Made by a program: the position numbers and the translations under genes. From NCBI GenBank assembly GCA_001179505.1, contig CDMY01000543.1, forward strand, positions 1 to 54,996: a stretch of 54,996 nucleotides of DNA, in the 5' to 3' direction. The notes below the pieces were generated by a model, which was not told the DNA's origin, ran no database searches, and saw only the letters and a program-made list of their open reading frames with translations. This stretch comes from Vitrella brassicaformis (Eukaryota; Sar; Vitrellaceae). Of this stretch, positions 1 through 11,970 are shown piece by piece (within the stretch, counting starts at the first letter, position 1; each line of letters opens with the position of its first letter).

Positions 1-425
1 GCCGAGGTCGAGGGTGTGCTCTATCTTGCTAAGCAGCTCGTCCACCTTGGGCAGCACCTCCTGCTCCAGCTGCTCGAACCCCGCCTGGTTGTTGCCCTCC
101 ATCATCATGTTACGCAGCTGGTGAAACGCACCCTTGCGAGGGTAGTTGCGGCGGGGCGCTGGCGTCTGGCTCCGCGGGCTGTCGGGTGACGAGTTCTCGT
201 CGGGCGAGGGGGCGCGGGGACGCTTCTCGGCACGCTGGATGGGTGGGGGGGTCACCTCGGCTGCCGCTGCTGCACTGGCCGGTGCAGCTGAAGCGGAAGA
301 CGATGCCTGTTGCTGGTGGGGGATCTGGGGGTTCTGATGATCTTCGTGGGCGGCGGCGTTGGTGGATGCACCCTCACCAGGCTGCTGAAGGGAGGGGTTC
401 GTGTGCCCGACAGCCCTGCGAGGAC
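1..425 (-). CDS. Partial unknown protein, 3' part beyond window edge
   Basis: On the minus strand an open frame runs from about 425 to the left edge without a stop. It is rich in Ala, Pro, Gln and Ser, with a charged stretch around PRRNYPRKGAFHQLRNMM and then an acidic amphipathic helix-like tail (FEQLEQEVLPKVDELLSKI). A plausible 3' splice site (cctcgcag) lies near 420-426, so the real start is in an exon further right, possibly near 783 where an ATG is found. I recognise no domain. The composition suggests a low-complexity linker followed by a coiled coil. The C-terminus is outside the window. Coding nature is inferred from codon periodicity and the absence of stops, not from homology. Confidence 0.45.
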
Positions 426-1377
426 ATCACAGGAGACACCACGCAGATCTCGTTGAAATGCGTCCATGGAATCCGCTTTCCTTCCATAAAATGCTCATCT
501 GTGCCCTCCGGCCCTCCCCTGTGTGCCCCTTCTCACCGTCTGTTGCGTCTGGGCTGCGGTGCAGCCCCCGAGTCGGGATTTGTGTCCTTCATGGCCTTCT
601 GCGACGCGAGTGAACCGTCAGAGTCGTGATGGGACCGTTGAAATAGCGATAGGTGGCCTGGAAAATGCAGCGCAGGTCACCCGACAGGCCTCCTCTACTA
701 CAGGTTATGCCGCCTTGGCTGCCTGGACGACAAGTGGCTGGAAAGGGGCAAGGGAACCGACCTCGATGCACATCAATGCTCAACGAAACACGCTGAGCGA
801 CCTAAAAGGCGAGGGAGAAAGAAATTTTGTTTGCGAGCTGTTGGCGATGTTTCGCTTTCTCGCCGAGACTTGGGGGTTGCCGTCTCGGCCTTTTTTTCGC
901 ACCGAAGTGTTTGAAGCTTCCTGACATTTCCTCTGCCTCCTTCTTCTCTTCCTGCGCCGTGACACGCGGCCATTTCGTCATACTTCCCCCGCTAAGCCTG
1001 CGCATGGCTCGTTGGTGGCGCACGGTGGGCTCACCGCGCAATCGACGGCCACCGGCAGCATGGACAGCATCGACCGACAAACACAGGTACCAGGATGAAG
1101 CGCTCTCCTGAGAACTGTTCTCAAATCAGCCTGTGTTCTCTCAGAGAAATCTCGCCCTGCGGAAGGGCACGTTTGCCGTGAGGAGGACACAAAGAGGGCG
1201 AACATGGCGACTCCCCTGCGCGCCAGTTGCGCTGTCAACTGGCGCACGACGAGCGGCGCAGAGAGGAGGAGGGACGACACGGAAAGCCAAAGCGGGGAGG
1301 GACTTGGGGAGGGATGACGTGGTGGTGTCGGGCCGCTTTCGCATGGTCTTGAGCCTCAAAGACAAGAAGATTATATT
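426..1377. other. Intergenic or 5' region, no firm gene
   Basis: This 950-bp stretch lies between the left-edge minus-strand gene and the PP2C gene. It probably holds the first exon(s) and promoter of the former; a short minus-strand frame with ATG at 783 is possible. An AT-rich patch at about 818-836 (aaattttgtttgcgagct) resembles the AAATTTGCGAGCTT element found just upstream of two other minus-strand start codons in this window. I could not assemble a convincing exon chain. Confidence 0.4.
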
Positions 1378-3231
1378 ATGCACCAAGAGCGCACTTCTCT
1401 TTCGCTGTCCACATGCACCGGTGACGCTTGGACCCTCTACGGTGGGTTCGACTGTCACCGTAGGACCATGCATGGCGCCGCCTGACATCTGCAAAGCTGA
1501 ATGTGGACTTGTGTGCGTTGCACAGGCGTTGACGGGCACCACGTCAGTGCGTTTGTACGCCAGCACCTGCCTCCCTTCTGCTGGCGGACCCCCTGTTCGA
1601 CGAGGATCCGGCGCAAGCACTTCGGCGGGCGTTCAGACAGGTAGTCACATATGTCCAGACATTAACGCACATGTGATGCCACTGGGTGTGATGCTCATGT
1701 GCGTGACGATGTGTGTCTTCAGGCGCACGACAAGGTGGCCCAGCATGGGCGGCATGACGACTCGTTCAACACCACTATAAGTGGAACCACGGCCGGCGTG
1801 GCCCTCCACAAGGCCAACAAGGTCTTCATCGCCCACGTCGGGGACTCGCGCGCCATCCTGGGTATCAAGACAAACGACAGTAAGACACACGAGCAGTGAG
1901 GGCGGCGAGGGGGCAAAATGAACCTATGTTGACGTATTTTCCTCTTTGCATTCCAATTCAGGCGAGTCGTTTGTGGCGGAGACACTGACCCAAGACCACC
2001 ACCCACGGCGACCGGACGAGAAGGAGCGCATTCGGGCGGCAGACGGCCTGATCGGGCGCTTTCCAGGCGAGGAGAGGATTTCAGAGGTGAATGAGTGATG
2101 TGTTGGCAGCGGAGATGAGATCAGATGAGATGAGATGAAAGCATTATACCCTGCACTGTCTCTTGCACCTTTGTGTGTGTGTCAGGACTCGCCATGTCAC
2201 GGGCCATTAGCGATGTGTCGTGGAGCAAGGAGGGCGTGATCCCCGACCCTGACGTCGCGTAAGACATATAATCACAAGCAGAGATGGCTTTGATAAGACA
2301 TGTACACTTGTTCTTTGTGACGACTTTCAGGGAGACGACCATCGACGCCACCCATAGGTTCATTATCCTATGTAGTGATGGACTATGGGACGAGCTGTTG
2401 GCATCTGCCATGGCCGATGTGGTCGGCAAACAAGGACCGGAGGGCGCGCAGAAGGCAGCAAGCACGCAGAGCCAACAACATCATGCCATATGCGGATGTT
2501 TTCTGCATGAAATCGCATTCTGCAGTCTCATGGTGTTGAAGGCAAGAGCATCGGCCACGGCCCCACCCCCCGTCGTCCGAGCCCTCTACGACAACAAGCT
2601 AAGGGGCGGCACATTTCAAGCATACGTAGATGGTACCCACTAACACACACATAAGAGGAGACGGCCGATGTCATGGCATTCACTGCTTTTGTGTGTGTGC
2701 AGACATGACGGCCATTGTGGTGTGGTTGTCGCCGCCCGAGCAGGTTGGTGTCCCCGCCCGCCTCCGTGAAATCGTGTTCGAGTACTTGAGGCAGTGGCCG
2801 CCTCCTAGTGGCGAAACACCGCCATCAACGCTGCTGGACGAGGGCCTGCCCCGTCAAGACATCACCAACCTGCTCGAGGACCTGGTGACGAGCCTGCAGC
2901 AGCGCTCCCCCACAGCAGATGACACCCACCAGCCACCAGCAGAGGGGAAGAAGACGGCCACCCACGGCAGAAGAGCCGTCAAGCCCAGGAGGAGACCACC
3001 AAGACGAGCTGCAGCACAGGGCGCCACCACACCAGCGCGCAACAAGGGTACGACGCCCCTCAGACAGTCGATGGGAGGCAGAACGGGTGGATCATTTGGA
3101 TACGTGCAGTCCTCCTCTTTGCTGATGGGCGGTGTATGTGTGTGTGTGTAGGTGGCACGGCGGGAGAGTCGGCTGCACCACATTCAGGGGAGGGCTCCCT
3201 GAAAACCTGGCTGGCGAAAACGATGCCGTGA
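1378..3231 (+). CDS. PP2C-family (PPM) Ser/Thr protein phosphatase, with two phase lesions
   Basis: A metal-dependent PPM/PP2C phosphatase, recognised from ordered family motifs: YGVDGHH (metal-binding Asp), SGTTAGVAL, VAHVGDSRAIL-like (FIAHVGDSRAIL), LTQDHHPRRPDEKERI, LAMSRAISD, FIILCSDGLWDELL and finally DDMTAIVVWL. Proposed exons: 1378-1441, 1526-1640, 1723-1879, 1962-2086, 2186-2258, 2331-2632, 2703-3047, 3152-3231 (TGA). Predicted protein about 420 residues, with a Lys/Arg/Pro-rich C-terminal extension. Two oddities: within exon 2 the frame of DGHHVSAFVRQHLPP must shift by one base at about 1571-1580 to reach LLLADPLFDEDP; and exon 4 (phase 0) does not join in phase to the LAMSRAISD exon. 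The first motif reads VDGHH where the family has VFDGHGG. Either the gene is decaying or the assembly lacks two bases. Start ATG 1378 was chosen because it is in phase with the first motif. Confidence 0.8.
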
Positions 3232-3273
3232 GATGGGCGGGAAAGACACAGGGTACGCGGTGCATATTACCGA

Positions 3274-3786
3274 TTGTGTGTTGCCCTTTCTCTCAGAGTA
3301 AGTCCACTTTCGGCCAAGAAGACGACGTCCGGGCGATCTGAATTGGCCAAGAGACTACGTAAGACTAAGATAGCAGCATTTGAGCTCATCACGATGCATG
3401 TGGCTGGGCAGGCGAGTCGCTTCTGCGACAGAAGGAGCCTAAGGAGCTCCCCCAATCAAGGCAAAACACCACACCACGTAAGCACAGCACCGGTACGAGT
3501 TTCTGGTGCATGCATCGCCTTCTCTTTGCAGCAGCCAAGGTGTGCCCGTCGGTAGAGCATCATGCCGTGTTCCGCATCATGGCCCCCACTCCCTATGACT
3601 ACTTCATCGCACGCGACTACGCATGTTTCCGTGCAGGTGAGAGAGACATATCACGCCCACCATGAGACGATGTGCATTCGCCTCTCTCCTTCCTGCGTTT
3701 CAAATGCAGTTGGTGCGATGTCGGGGCCGGCGGTGGCGGCCACGACGCCCGGGGCGTGCAGATGCAGGCAGAAGTCATGTTGCTGA
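3274..3786 (+). CDS. Uncertain short coding segments downstream of the phosphatase
   Basis: Two stretches look weakly coding. One is a Lys/Arg-rich frame at about 3301-3475 that ends at a GTAAGC donor. The other is a frame at about 3535-3635 (EHHAVFRIMAPTPYDYFIA) joined in phase through a GT-AG intron to an exon ending at TGA 3784-3786. The two stretches do not join in phase with each other by the obvious splice sites, so they may belong to separate short genes, to 3' untranslated sequence, or to a broken gene. No domain recognised. Confidence 0.3.
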
Positions 3787-4415
3787 AGGGATGACGGGAG
3801 GGAGGGGGTCTGTCTATCAGCGAGTGGCCAGCTGCTAGACAAACGGATGGTTCATTGCTTTCGCATGACAACCGGCTGGCTGGATGGCTGGTGTGTGTGT
3901 TGGGATTTCTTCTTTGCCCACCTGACGGGCCGCCTGGCTGTCTGTCTGTCTGTCTGTCTGGAAGAGTGGATGGATGGATGGATGGATGGACGGCCGTGTG
4001 ACGGCAAGGTAGAAGGCAGATCAGATCAGCTGAGATGAGAGTGTGCTATGCCTGGCTGACCGACGGCATGAGCCCTTGACGCACACGACGCAGCACCCTC
4101 CCACACGACGTCCGGTTGGCTGGCTGGCTACTTCGTCTCATGCTATCTCTCTGCCCCGTGAGAGTATGTGCGTTGGTCTGCGTGCAGACCAACCAACGCA
4201 GACCATCTGGCTGCCTGCCTGCCTGGCTGCCTCCCCGTGTGTGTGGGTGCATGATTGGCGGACACAGTCAACGTGACGGCGGTCCACATTACTATCAAAG
4301 ATGTACGCTTGTAATGATGCAAGATCAACAGACAGACGCCCTGCAGTCTTCTCAACATTCTTTAACAGCATTTGCACGCCCCGCACCTCTCCCCATGTGT
4401 GTCGCGTCACGTCAG
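3787..4415. repeat. Intergenic spacer with short tandem repeats
   Basis: No gene seen. The spacer holds runs of (GGCT)n, a (TCTG)n tract near 3941-3960 and a (TGGA)n tract near 3966-3990. It separates the 3' end of the plus-strand phosphatase region from the 3' end of the minus-strand TypA gene, so it is a convergent terminator region. Confidence 0.6.
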
Positions 4416-5559
4416 TCACTTGCCCTGTGCGGCCTTCCTCTCGAGCTGTTTCCTTTGCTGCGCGTCGAGGATCTTCTTGCGCATGACGATCCGCTTGGGC
4501 GTCACCTCCACCATCTCATCGTCCTGGATGTAGGACAGCGCCATCTCAATGGTGAAGTCTCGCGGCGGAGTCAAGGCAGCAACGATCTCCTGCACAGACA
4601 AATCATGCCCCACGCAGACCACCGACACTCTGGTGTGTGTGTCTGGGAATGGTCTTGGTCCTTTGTCTGCCTGCAGGAGCTCCTGCGTGCATTCGTACGT
4701 ACCTTCTGTTTCTCCCTGCCTTTGTATTTGGGGTGCTCTTTGATGGCGTTCATGACCACGTCGTCTGGGTTGTTACTCTCACCCAGGATCTGACCCATGT
4801 AGATCTGACACACAATCACACACACACGCACATGGGAGGCAGGGGGGACGAGAAACATGCGCCGCACTCACCGGGACTGCATCTCTGACGAACAGAGTGC
4901 CCTTGGTCTGCAGGTCGACCAGCGCGAATTCGGTCGTCGTGCCTGCATGCACAGCACAACGTCAGAGCCAGCACATCGACACACACACGGTGGCCGAAGG
5001 TGTTTGCACAATAAATCTCTCGGTGGCCACTGACTGACCTGATCCAGCGGCGAGGATGAGCCCATTGCGGTCGAGCTTGATCGACGGAGCCTTCGGCCGA
5101 TACTCAAGGAATTCTACACGCACGCAACAAGCACACAATGAATGAGTCCGCACATCTAGAGATTTTATACACGTACAGCGACCTGATGAGACGACGGCCG
5201 TCCCCTTGGTGACGTCACGCAGGAACGTCCGGACACCCAGGAAGTTCCTGTGGAACGGACACACAACAGGACACAAAGGAACAACAAGCAAACGAATGCA
5301 CTGCACACACCCAACCGACCGACTGATTGACACGTAGGCACCTCAGTCCCTCACCTGGATGAGCAGTGGAATTTTATCCTTGAGTTGTCGCCGACGTCCC
5401 TCATGTCGACCAGGTCGGCCATCCTCTGGGACATCTTCTCAATGATGGCGGCCGAGGTGGACAGGGGCGCCTCGATGGTGAACTCCTCCCATGGCTCAAA
5501 CACCCTGCCCTCGTCATCCGTCTGGTACACCACCGTCGGCTGCGTCACTTGCATCTACA

Positions 5560-5595
<36 letters not shown>

Positions 5596-7598
5596 CAGAA
5601 TGCATGTGTGTGTGGGAGGGAGGGGGGTGGCTGAGGCCACTGACCTCGAATCCTTCCCTCCTCATGGTTTCGAGAAGGATGCCGAGCTGCAGCTCGCCGC
5701 GGCCCTTGAGGTTCACCCCGCCGGCCACCTCAGCCACATCGATGGCCACGTTGACCAACGCCTCCTTCCTCAACCGCTGAGCTATCGACTGCAGCGTGTT
5801 CTGAAGAAAAGAAGAAATGCATGATGAGTGGGTGCACAGCGTGTGTGGATGGATGTATGTGTGCATTCATTGTGTGCATGTGAAATATGTCTTACGAAGG
5901 TGCCGTCTTGTCCTGCCAGGGGCGAGGTATTGGGGCTGACCTCCACACAGATGACTGGAGGGTCGATCAACCTGCAGGCAATGCATTCACACAGACACAG
6001 ACAGACAGGCCACAGAAACACGCATGAGTGAATTAATCAATGAACACGTCCGTGCCGTGTGTGGCGTCCTCTCTCTCCGCTGACCTTGCCGGAATGACGT
6101 CGAATTGTTCTTGTGTGGATATGCAGTCGGTGGCCTTGGGCACCGCACCCAGCACAGATATCGACACAATGTCCCCCGCGCCAGCCACGTCCGTCTTCTC
6201 CCGGGTCGTCCCGCGCACAATCGACAGATCGCGAAGCTTGGACTTGCCCGACAGCTGACCAAGCAAACCATAACACCTGTTCAATGCTGAACAAACCGAT
6301 ATGATGCCCCACATCGCTTCTCACCTTGTCTTCCTGTGTGCGATAATAGAGGTCGTTCTTGGCGTTGATGAAAATGCCGCTGTACACCTTGCCCGTCGCC
6401 GTTGGCCCGAACCCCTCTGCCTGCTCGATGAGCGACACCAGCTGCCTCGGGGGGTCGTTGTGCAGCTTCTGCGCCTCTGCGTTGGTGAGGGGGGGCGGGA
6501 CGGTGCTGACGATGGCCTCGAACAGCGGCAGCACGCCCTGGGGATGCTCCTCATTCTTGATGCTATCCCACTCAGTCTCGACCCAGCCTGCACGTGCATG
6601 TGTGTGCCTCATACGAGGTGCGTGTGTGGCGTGGGTGTTAGTTAATGTAGCTACCATTCTTGGCTGACGCGTAAAGGACGGGATATTCCATCTGGTGGTC
6701 GTTGGCCTCGAGGCTCATGAAGAGATCGAAGATCTCGTTCTCGATCTCGCCGGGCGGACGCTCACCTGCACGTCGAGAGCAGGAAGACCACACACAAATG
6801 GACGCGGCGCGATGGTGAGTTGCCGATGCTCACTCACATGGCCTGTCAACTTTGTTGATAACGACAATCGGCTTCAGCTCGGGATTCTGACCGAAGACAC
6901 ACAGCCCATCCATCCATGGCACGTCTGCGCGCCTATCTGTGCGTACCAGTAATGCCTTTGAGAGCACAAATTTCGTTTGTGTGCGGGGTCCCTCCACGAT
7001 GTCCACCACGAGGCACACGCCGTCGACCATCGACAAGATCCGCTCAACCTCTCCTCCGAAATCAGCATGGCCAGGGGTGTCCACTATCTGCAACAAACAC
7101 CAGCACCAACTCCCTCCCTCCCTCCCTCCCTCCCTCTCTGACGCACCCAGGCTTACATTGAGGATTTTGTCCTTCCACGTGAGTCGTGTGCATTTCGACA
7201 GGATGGTGATGCCCCTCTCCCTCTCGAGGTCGTTCTTGTCGAGCAGCCTCTCCTGGTCCACACTCAGCCCCGACTGCCGCAGCAGCTGGTCGACCAGCGT
7301 CGTCTTGCCGTGGTCGACGTGCGCTATCACCGCCACGTTGCGCACCCTCTCGATCTCCACTGGCACCGGCCGTGGGCCTCTGCGACCTGCATACAGTGAG
7401 TGAGTGAGATGCAAAGAGAGATCTCATCAGCTTGGTGCATGAATTGAATGGATGTCTGTTTGCTGACTGACCTGCTGACAGGGCGAGTGACCGTCGCTGC
7501 GTGATGAAAGGCGGGAAGGGGCGAGGGAGAGGAGAGCTGCTGCAGAGAGCGGCAGCTCGTCTTGACAGTGACCCTAGATTGGAGGGCGAACAGGGCAT
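4416..7598 (-). CDS. typA: GTP-binding elongation-factor family protein TypA/BipA, organelle-targeted
   Basis: Translational GTPase of the TypA/BipA family, which binds the ribosome in bacteria and organelles. Fifteen exons in phase: 7598-7472, 7386-7157, 7087-6947, 6886-6838, 6765-6655, 6587-6325, 6254-6085, 5971-5896, 5800-5645, 5554-5355, 5247-5183, 5113-5039, 4942-4872, 4804-4703, 4589-4416. They sum to 669 residues. G1 is AHVDHGKTT, switch II is [16 protein letters not shown] and G4 is VINKVD. The BipA-specific middle ([24 protein letters not shown]) and C-terminus ([36 protein letters not shown]) are present. About 50 residues rich in Ser, Arg and Pro precede the GTPase core, fitting a mitochondrial or plastid presequence. 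The first in-frame ATG after an upstream stop is at 7598. No hydrophobic signal peptide precedes it, so mitochondrion is slightly favoured over a complex plastid (inference). Confidence 0.95.
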
Positions 7599-10234
7599 CT
7601 TCAGATCTGGCGCGGGTGGGACTGGCGCACCCACCCTTCTTTCCTTTTGCTCTGGGCAGCGGTTTCACGGAATGTCGTCCCGAAAGCCCAATATTTCTTT
7701 ACCCAACTCGTCTGGACATTTCTGAGACTGGCTTGGAGACTGGCATGCTGTTTCGTTGCCTTCCTCGAAGCAGTCTCTTCATAGATCCAGGCTCATTGGA
7801 GAAAAAGGTCACAACTCGTCTCACTGAGCCCCACGCCCCTGTCTCACTCACTGCAGCAGCTGGAACACTTCGATCTCATCGGCGAGAAACGCCCTCAACT
7901 TATGCTGATCCCATGCAGTCAGGCTCACCGTCTCCCATCTCACTCGCACCACACATCCCTCTGATGCCGAACAACTCAAGGTGTCTGGCGCCCACAGCCC
8001 CAGCCACTCGCGTGCAATCGTGTTCAATGTGTGAGAGCGGCCAACCATGAGCTTGGCACACGTGCTGTGGAGCTCGTTGTACCCTCGAGAGAGAGTCACA
8101 CACTGCGCTTTGAGGAAGGGGAATTGAAAAGTAAGCGGCGAGGGCCCTGTGGCAGTGAAGACGAGGGCGTCCGCGTCGTAGCTCTTGAAGGTGTGGCGAC
8201 GGCCTCTTTCTGGGTTGCGAGGAGGCTGCAGGCTGCTGGTGATGAGGCACCCGTCCATGTCTCCATTGGCCCGCACGAGGAACAGCAAGCAGCTTGCATC
8301 ACCCACACGATCGAGCATGTTGGTATAGGCAAATCCGTGCACAGTGGCCCTGTAGTAAAACACACCAAGGAGAGGAGAACAGACAAGAGAAGACAACCAT
8401 ACGCAGAGGTGATCGACGGCTCTTACTTGTAGAGCAGCTCGATGCCTGTGGTCTGTTTGCCCGTCGTCTGCAGTATGGCCATCAGCTGAGCGGGGGATGC
8501 GATCACAGAGGGACTGGGGAGGCACGGCCCATCGCCATGCAGCCGCAGCATGGGCTCCATCGCCACGCCGTGTCTCTCCATGGCCGCCATGAGTGGTGCC
8601 TTGAGCCGTCGAGGCGCATAGGGGGGGTCGACCACAGTCATAGGCGCCGCAGCACGCATGCGGCCTGCAAAGTCGCTAGTTAGCGCCTCGGCTGAGACAT
8701 TGGGAGGCAGAGAGGGGAAGTAGCGCTCGAACATCAAAGAGAGCTGGCGGACTGTCAGTTTCTTGTGCGCGCCTTCTGTGTTGAGCATATCATCGACTGA
8801 TGAGTGGGCAAACGCTGCCTTGCGTAACTGATGAACAGAGACACAATGCAAGGAAGAATGTGCAAGTAGGAACTTTGAGATCTGCTCCCTTACGGCTCCA
8901 ATGCGATCAGCCGCCAAGACGAAACGCAGCTGCCCATGCATGACGGTGATGCGGATCTGCTGGCTCCCAAAGCGGCGCTGTAAAGCGTTTTTGAGGGCAT
9001 CCAGATGGAAGTGCTCTCGCAGGACCACCGTCAGCTGCGAGATGGACTCAATCTCGAGAACCGACCAGATGCTCGACAAAATGAAGACGCCTGGGTTGAC
9101 GACATCGGCAGACGGCACTGAAATAAGCGATACACCCGATATAGTTCTCGTCCTCAGAGCAATGCGTGGGTGCAGGATCCATTTCGGGCCCCTTCGCACT
9201 TACCGTCGAGGTACATGACTAAGCTCTTGATCCGGGGGAGCTGGTGTCTATAATCGCCGGGTGTGATTCCCTCCCTCTCGTCCTCAGCTTTGATGAACTC
9301 GTGGCGACCCTCACACACGAAGCCCAGAGACACTTCATTAATTGCACCACGGCCAGCGTCAATGACAAGCTGACGCATCTCTGTCTCGGTCCCGCACATG
9401 GTCAAGCTATCTAGTAGTAGCAGCTGCTGTCTCCGACCTCCAAGCATCATCTTCGCCACCCCCAGGCCGATACGGTTCTTCACCACCAAACTTTGCACCG
9501 GCTCCAGTCTAATTTGGCTGACTGCTTTGAGCTCGGAAGGCTCATGTGCGATGCCATCAGCTGGCGAAGGCACACCGTCCGCACAGTCAATGGATATGCT
9601 GCAGCCTCTCACTCCTGGGCCCATAGTGTGGAAAGTCGGGCAGACGATGTGGCCATGTGAGGCGGCGAGGCGAACCTTGTACCCACTCAACAACGCATCG
9701 AGCAGTGGAAGGCTGCAGGCGGGCAGCTTGCCGAGGTCGACTTGGGTGTTGGCCAGCAGATGCGCGAGGGGGATGTCTCGCATCTCCGCGCCATAGGAAA
9801 GAACAGAGAAGGTGACCTTGGCCGATGGCGAGCAGGTCGCGTCGATGAATGAGGCGAGGGCCTTGAATCGTTGAGGAACAGCGAATGGCAGTCGTTGCGA
9901 TGAAGCGATACGGACAGGGCGTCGAGAGACTTTGAACAGCCGCGATCCACCAAACACTTCTGCAAGCAAAAGGACAATCGAAGCGAGAAGATGTCTATGT
10001 CATGGCCTCGCCGCCCGCCGGTCTGTGTCTCTTCCTCTTATGTCCTTGCCTGCAGGTCCCGGAGGCCGTCTCTGCAGGCATCACTCGACTCCATCGTATG
10101 GAGTTTGATGCCGGTAATCTTTCGAAGCCTGGCGAGAGGGCCCGGGCTCCCCCGCTGCCCCACAGGGATGCAATCTAGCAACTCAGCCAGCTGCGATGGC
10201 GCCGGCAGGCCCCCATCCAGATCGACGAGGGATC

Positions 10235-10847
10235 TCGTGGTGGTGACGAATGGCCTGATGTCTACGATCTCAGTGGGCGAATCTGGTACAGACAGAGAAA
10301 GCCGCTCGACAGCCGGCATTGTCCATCCGCGCCCCTCGATCACGAAGTGGCCACGTCTGACCCCTTTGACGTGTGTAAGGGTCGGGAAGCTGATGGACTG
10401 AGGAAGGGCGGCAGCAGGAGGGGTAGAATTGATGGTGGCCAGCTGAGTGATCTCCGGAAATCCGCTGTCTGGAAGCACTACCGGCTCGAAGGTCAGTGAC
10501 TTGAGCGAGCCCTCACTCATCGTTGTGGACTCACCGTTGATCGACCAGGGACGTCGATGTGACGATCAACGGTCGGATCTCCGCGACCTCAGAGACCGTG
10601 CATGGTGCAGACACCCGCTCGAAAGCCGGTGTTGTCCATCCCCGCCCATCACTCACGGAGAAGTTGCTGATGACGCCATTGACCTCTGTGGGGGCCGGCA
10701 GGCTGATGGACTGGGAAGGAGCGGCAGCAGGAGGGGCAGAGTGGATGGTGGTCAGCTGTTCAGCCTGGGGAAGTGCGAGGTCTGAAAACACCACCGACTC
10801 GAAGCTCAGTGACTTGAGCGAGCCCTCAGTGACTTGAGCGAGCCCTC
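10235..10847 (-). repeat. Diverged internal duplication (about 300 nt) in family copy A
   Basis: Two consecutive segments encode the same stretch of the family protein: each begins EGSLKSL(S/T)FE, passes PPAA and SQSIS/PQSIS, then GRGWT, and ends at SLVD. The first (transcript order) is about 10830-10535, the second about 10519-10235. They differ at many positions, so the duplication is either old or arose by unequal exchange between different paralogues. Between them is a TGA in the first frame and a GTGAGT-like donor. Confidence 0.8.
10808..10847 (-). repeat. 20-nt tandem duplication inside family copy A
   Basis: The 20-mer agtgacttgagcgagccctc occurs twice without spacer, at 10808-10827 and 10828-10847. 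On the coding strand it encodes EGSLKSL. Twenty is not a multiple of three, so the second unit is read as RARSSH and then TGA. The corresponding position in copies B, C and D has a single unit. Confidence 0.95.
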
Positions 10848-11631
10848 GGCCGACGTGTTTCCCGGCCCCTCCCTGTCGCGCGCTGCCTGCCGTCCCAACG
10901 CATGACCCACCACCATCGCAATGACGTTGCCAAAGCACCATCCTGTTGCGAAATAATGCCAACCATCTGCTAAGCCATCTATTCCGGCAGGTGTGGCCGG
11001 AGAGCGATGGATGAGACACTTGAGGTTGATCATCTGTTTCCCGAGCTCGTATGCCGTCTTTGACGTCATGTCCTGCCAGAAACTCCGCCGTTGTGAGTTG
11101 CTGCAGTCGATGACGAGCTCGGTGTGGTGCTGCAGGACGGCTCCGCTGAGGGGGGAGGGCAGGCGCGGCTTGAGGCACCACACGGGATTCACCAACGCAT
11201 ACACACCGATGTGCAGCTCCCGAGGCTGCACACAAGGATAAAAGATGCAAAGGAATGGAATTCAATGCAGCCATCTCTTGTCAATGCATTCTTACCATTT
11301 GGATGCCCGACCAGCCCTGCATCCGAATGGCCTGTCGTTCAGCATCAAACCAACAGCAAACAGAAGAGGTCGCACACCCGTGCAACCATTGGATGATGTT
11401 GCTTGTGATCATTACCTTGACTGCCGCAACAGCCTCATTATCAGCCGCACCGCCACCAGGGGCATCATCGCCATCAGCAGACGGTGAATTGGCTTCAGCG
11501 TGGCCTTCAGCGTGGCCACCACTACCTGCAGAAATGAGATGCATCAGCAACAGCCGAAGAATGCACCATCAATGGCCCTCAGTACCTGGCTGCCGGGCGA
11601 CTGGCCGCCAGATCTGCCGCTTGCGAGCCAT

Positions 11632-11970
11632 GCTTGAGCGTCAATAGGGATATCTACCACCCGGCCTACCCATCGTGAAAAACGGCGGCGGAACGGCGAG
11701 GGATTCTGCGAGCTCTCGGCCAGGAAAGCATAGCAAGAAAGACAAACGACGAAGCAGGGTGGACCTCTCGCAGCACCGGCAACCTCCTGCTTTTCGCGTA
11801 TCTGCTCGAATCTTCGGGTCATCGCTCTCCAGGTGAGGCAACGAGCAGCAAACGAGAGGGTGATCTGCCCAGGAGAAGAAGCAGCAGCATGATCATTCAA
11901 TGAAGCATCAGTAGCAATCATCTGTTGCTTTGTGTGTTGTGTTGTCTTGTGTTGTGTTGTGTGTTGTCAG
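11632..11970. promoter_or_regulatory. Divergent promoter region between family copy A and the short paralogue
   Basis: A 339-bp region separates the ATG of copy A (minus, 11631) and the ATG of the short paralogue (plus, 11971). The right end carries a TTGTGTTGTGTTGT run (about 11930-11968) directly before the plus ATG. No TATA box or other recognised promoter element is visible. The call rests on the head-to-head geometry. Confidence 0.5.

Larger units (their letters stand above)
7848..11631 (-). pseudogene. Family copy A: decayed large TLDc-tailed protein gene
   Basis: The leftmost large member of the TLDc-tailed family. Recognisable exons: 11631-11586 (MARKRQIW), 11525-11416, 11331-11296 (AIRMQGWSGIQM), 11225-10050, 9959-9204, 9117-8894, 8827-8427 (with VDPPYAPRRL) and 8349-7848, a TLDc-like tail starting GFAYTNMLDRVGDA and ending LADEIEVFQ before TGA. 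Lesions relative to copies B, C and D: a 20-nt tandem duplication (10808-10847) that shifts frame and brings a TGA; an internal duplication of about 300 nt; about 10 nt lost near 9866 where the others read AACGACTATGCGACGTTC; and roughly 370-400 nt missing from the leucine-rich-like exon. The donor at 10048-10049 is GC rather than GT. The downstream VDPP and TLDc exons remain open, so a truncated product could still be made. It lies head to head with the short paralogue at 11971. Confidence 0.8.
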
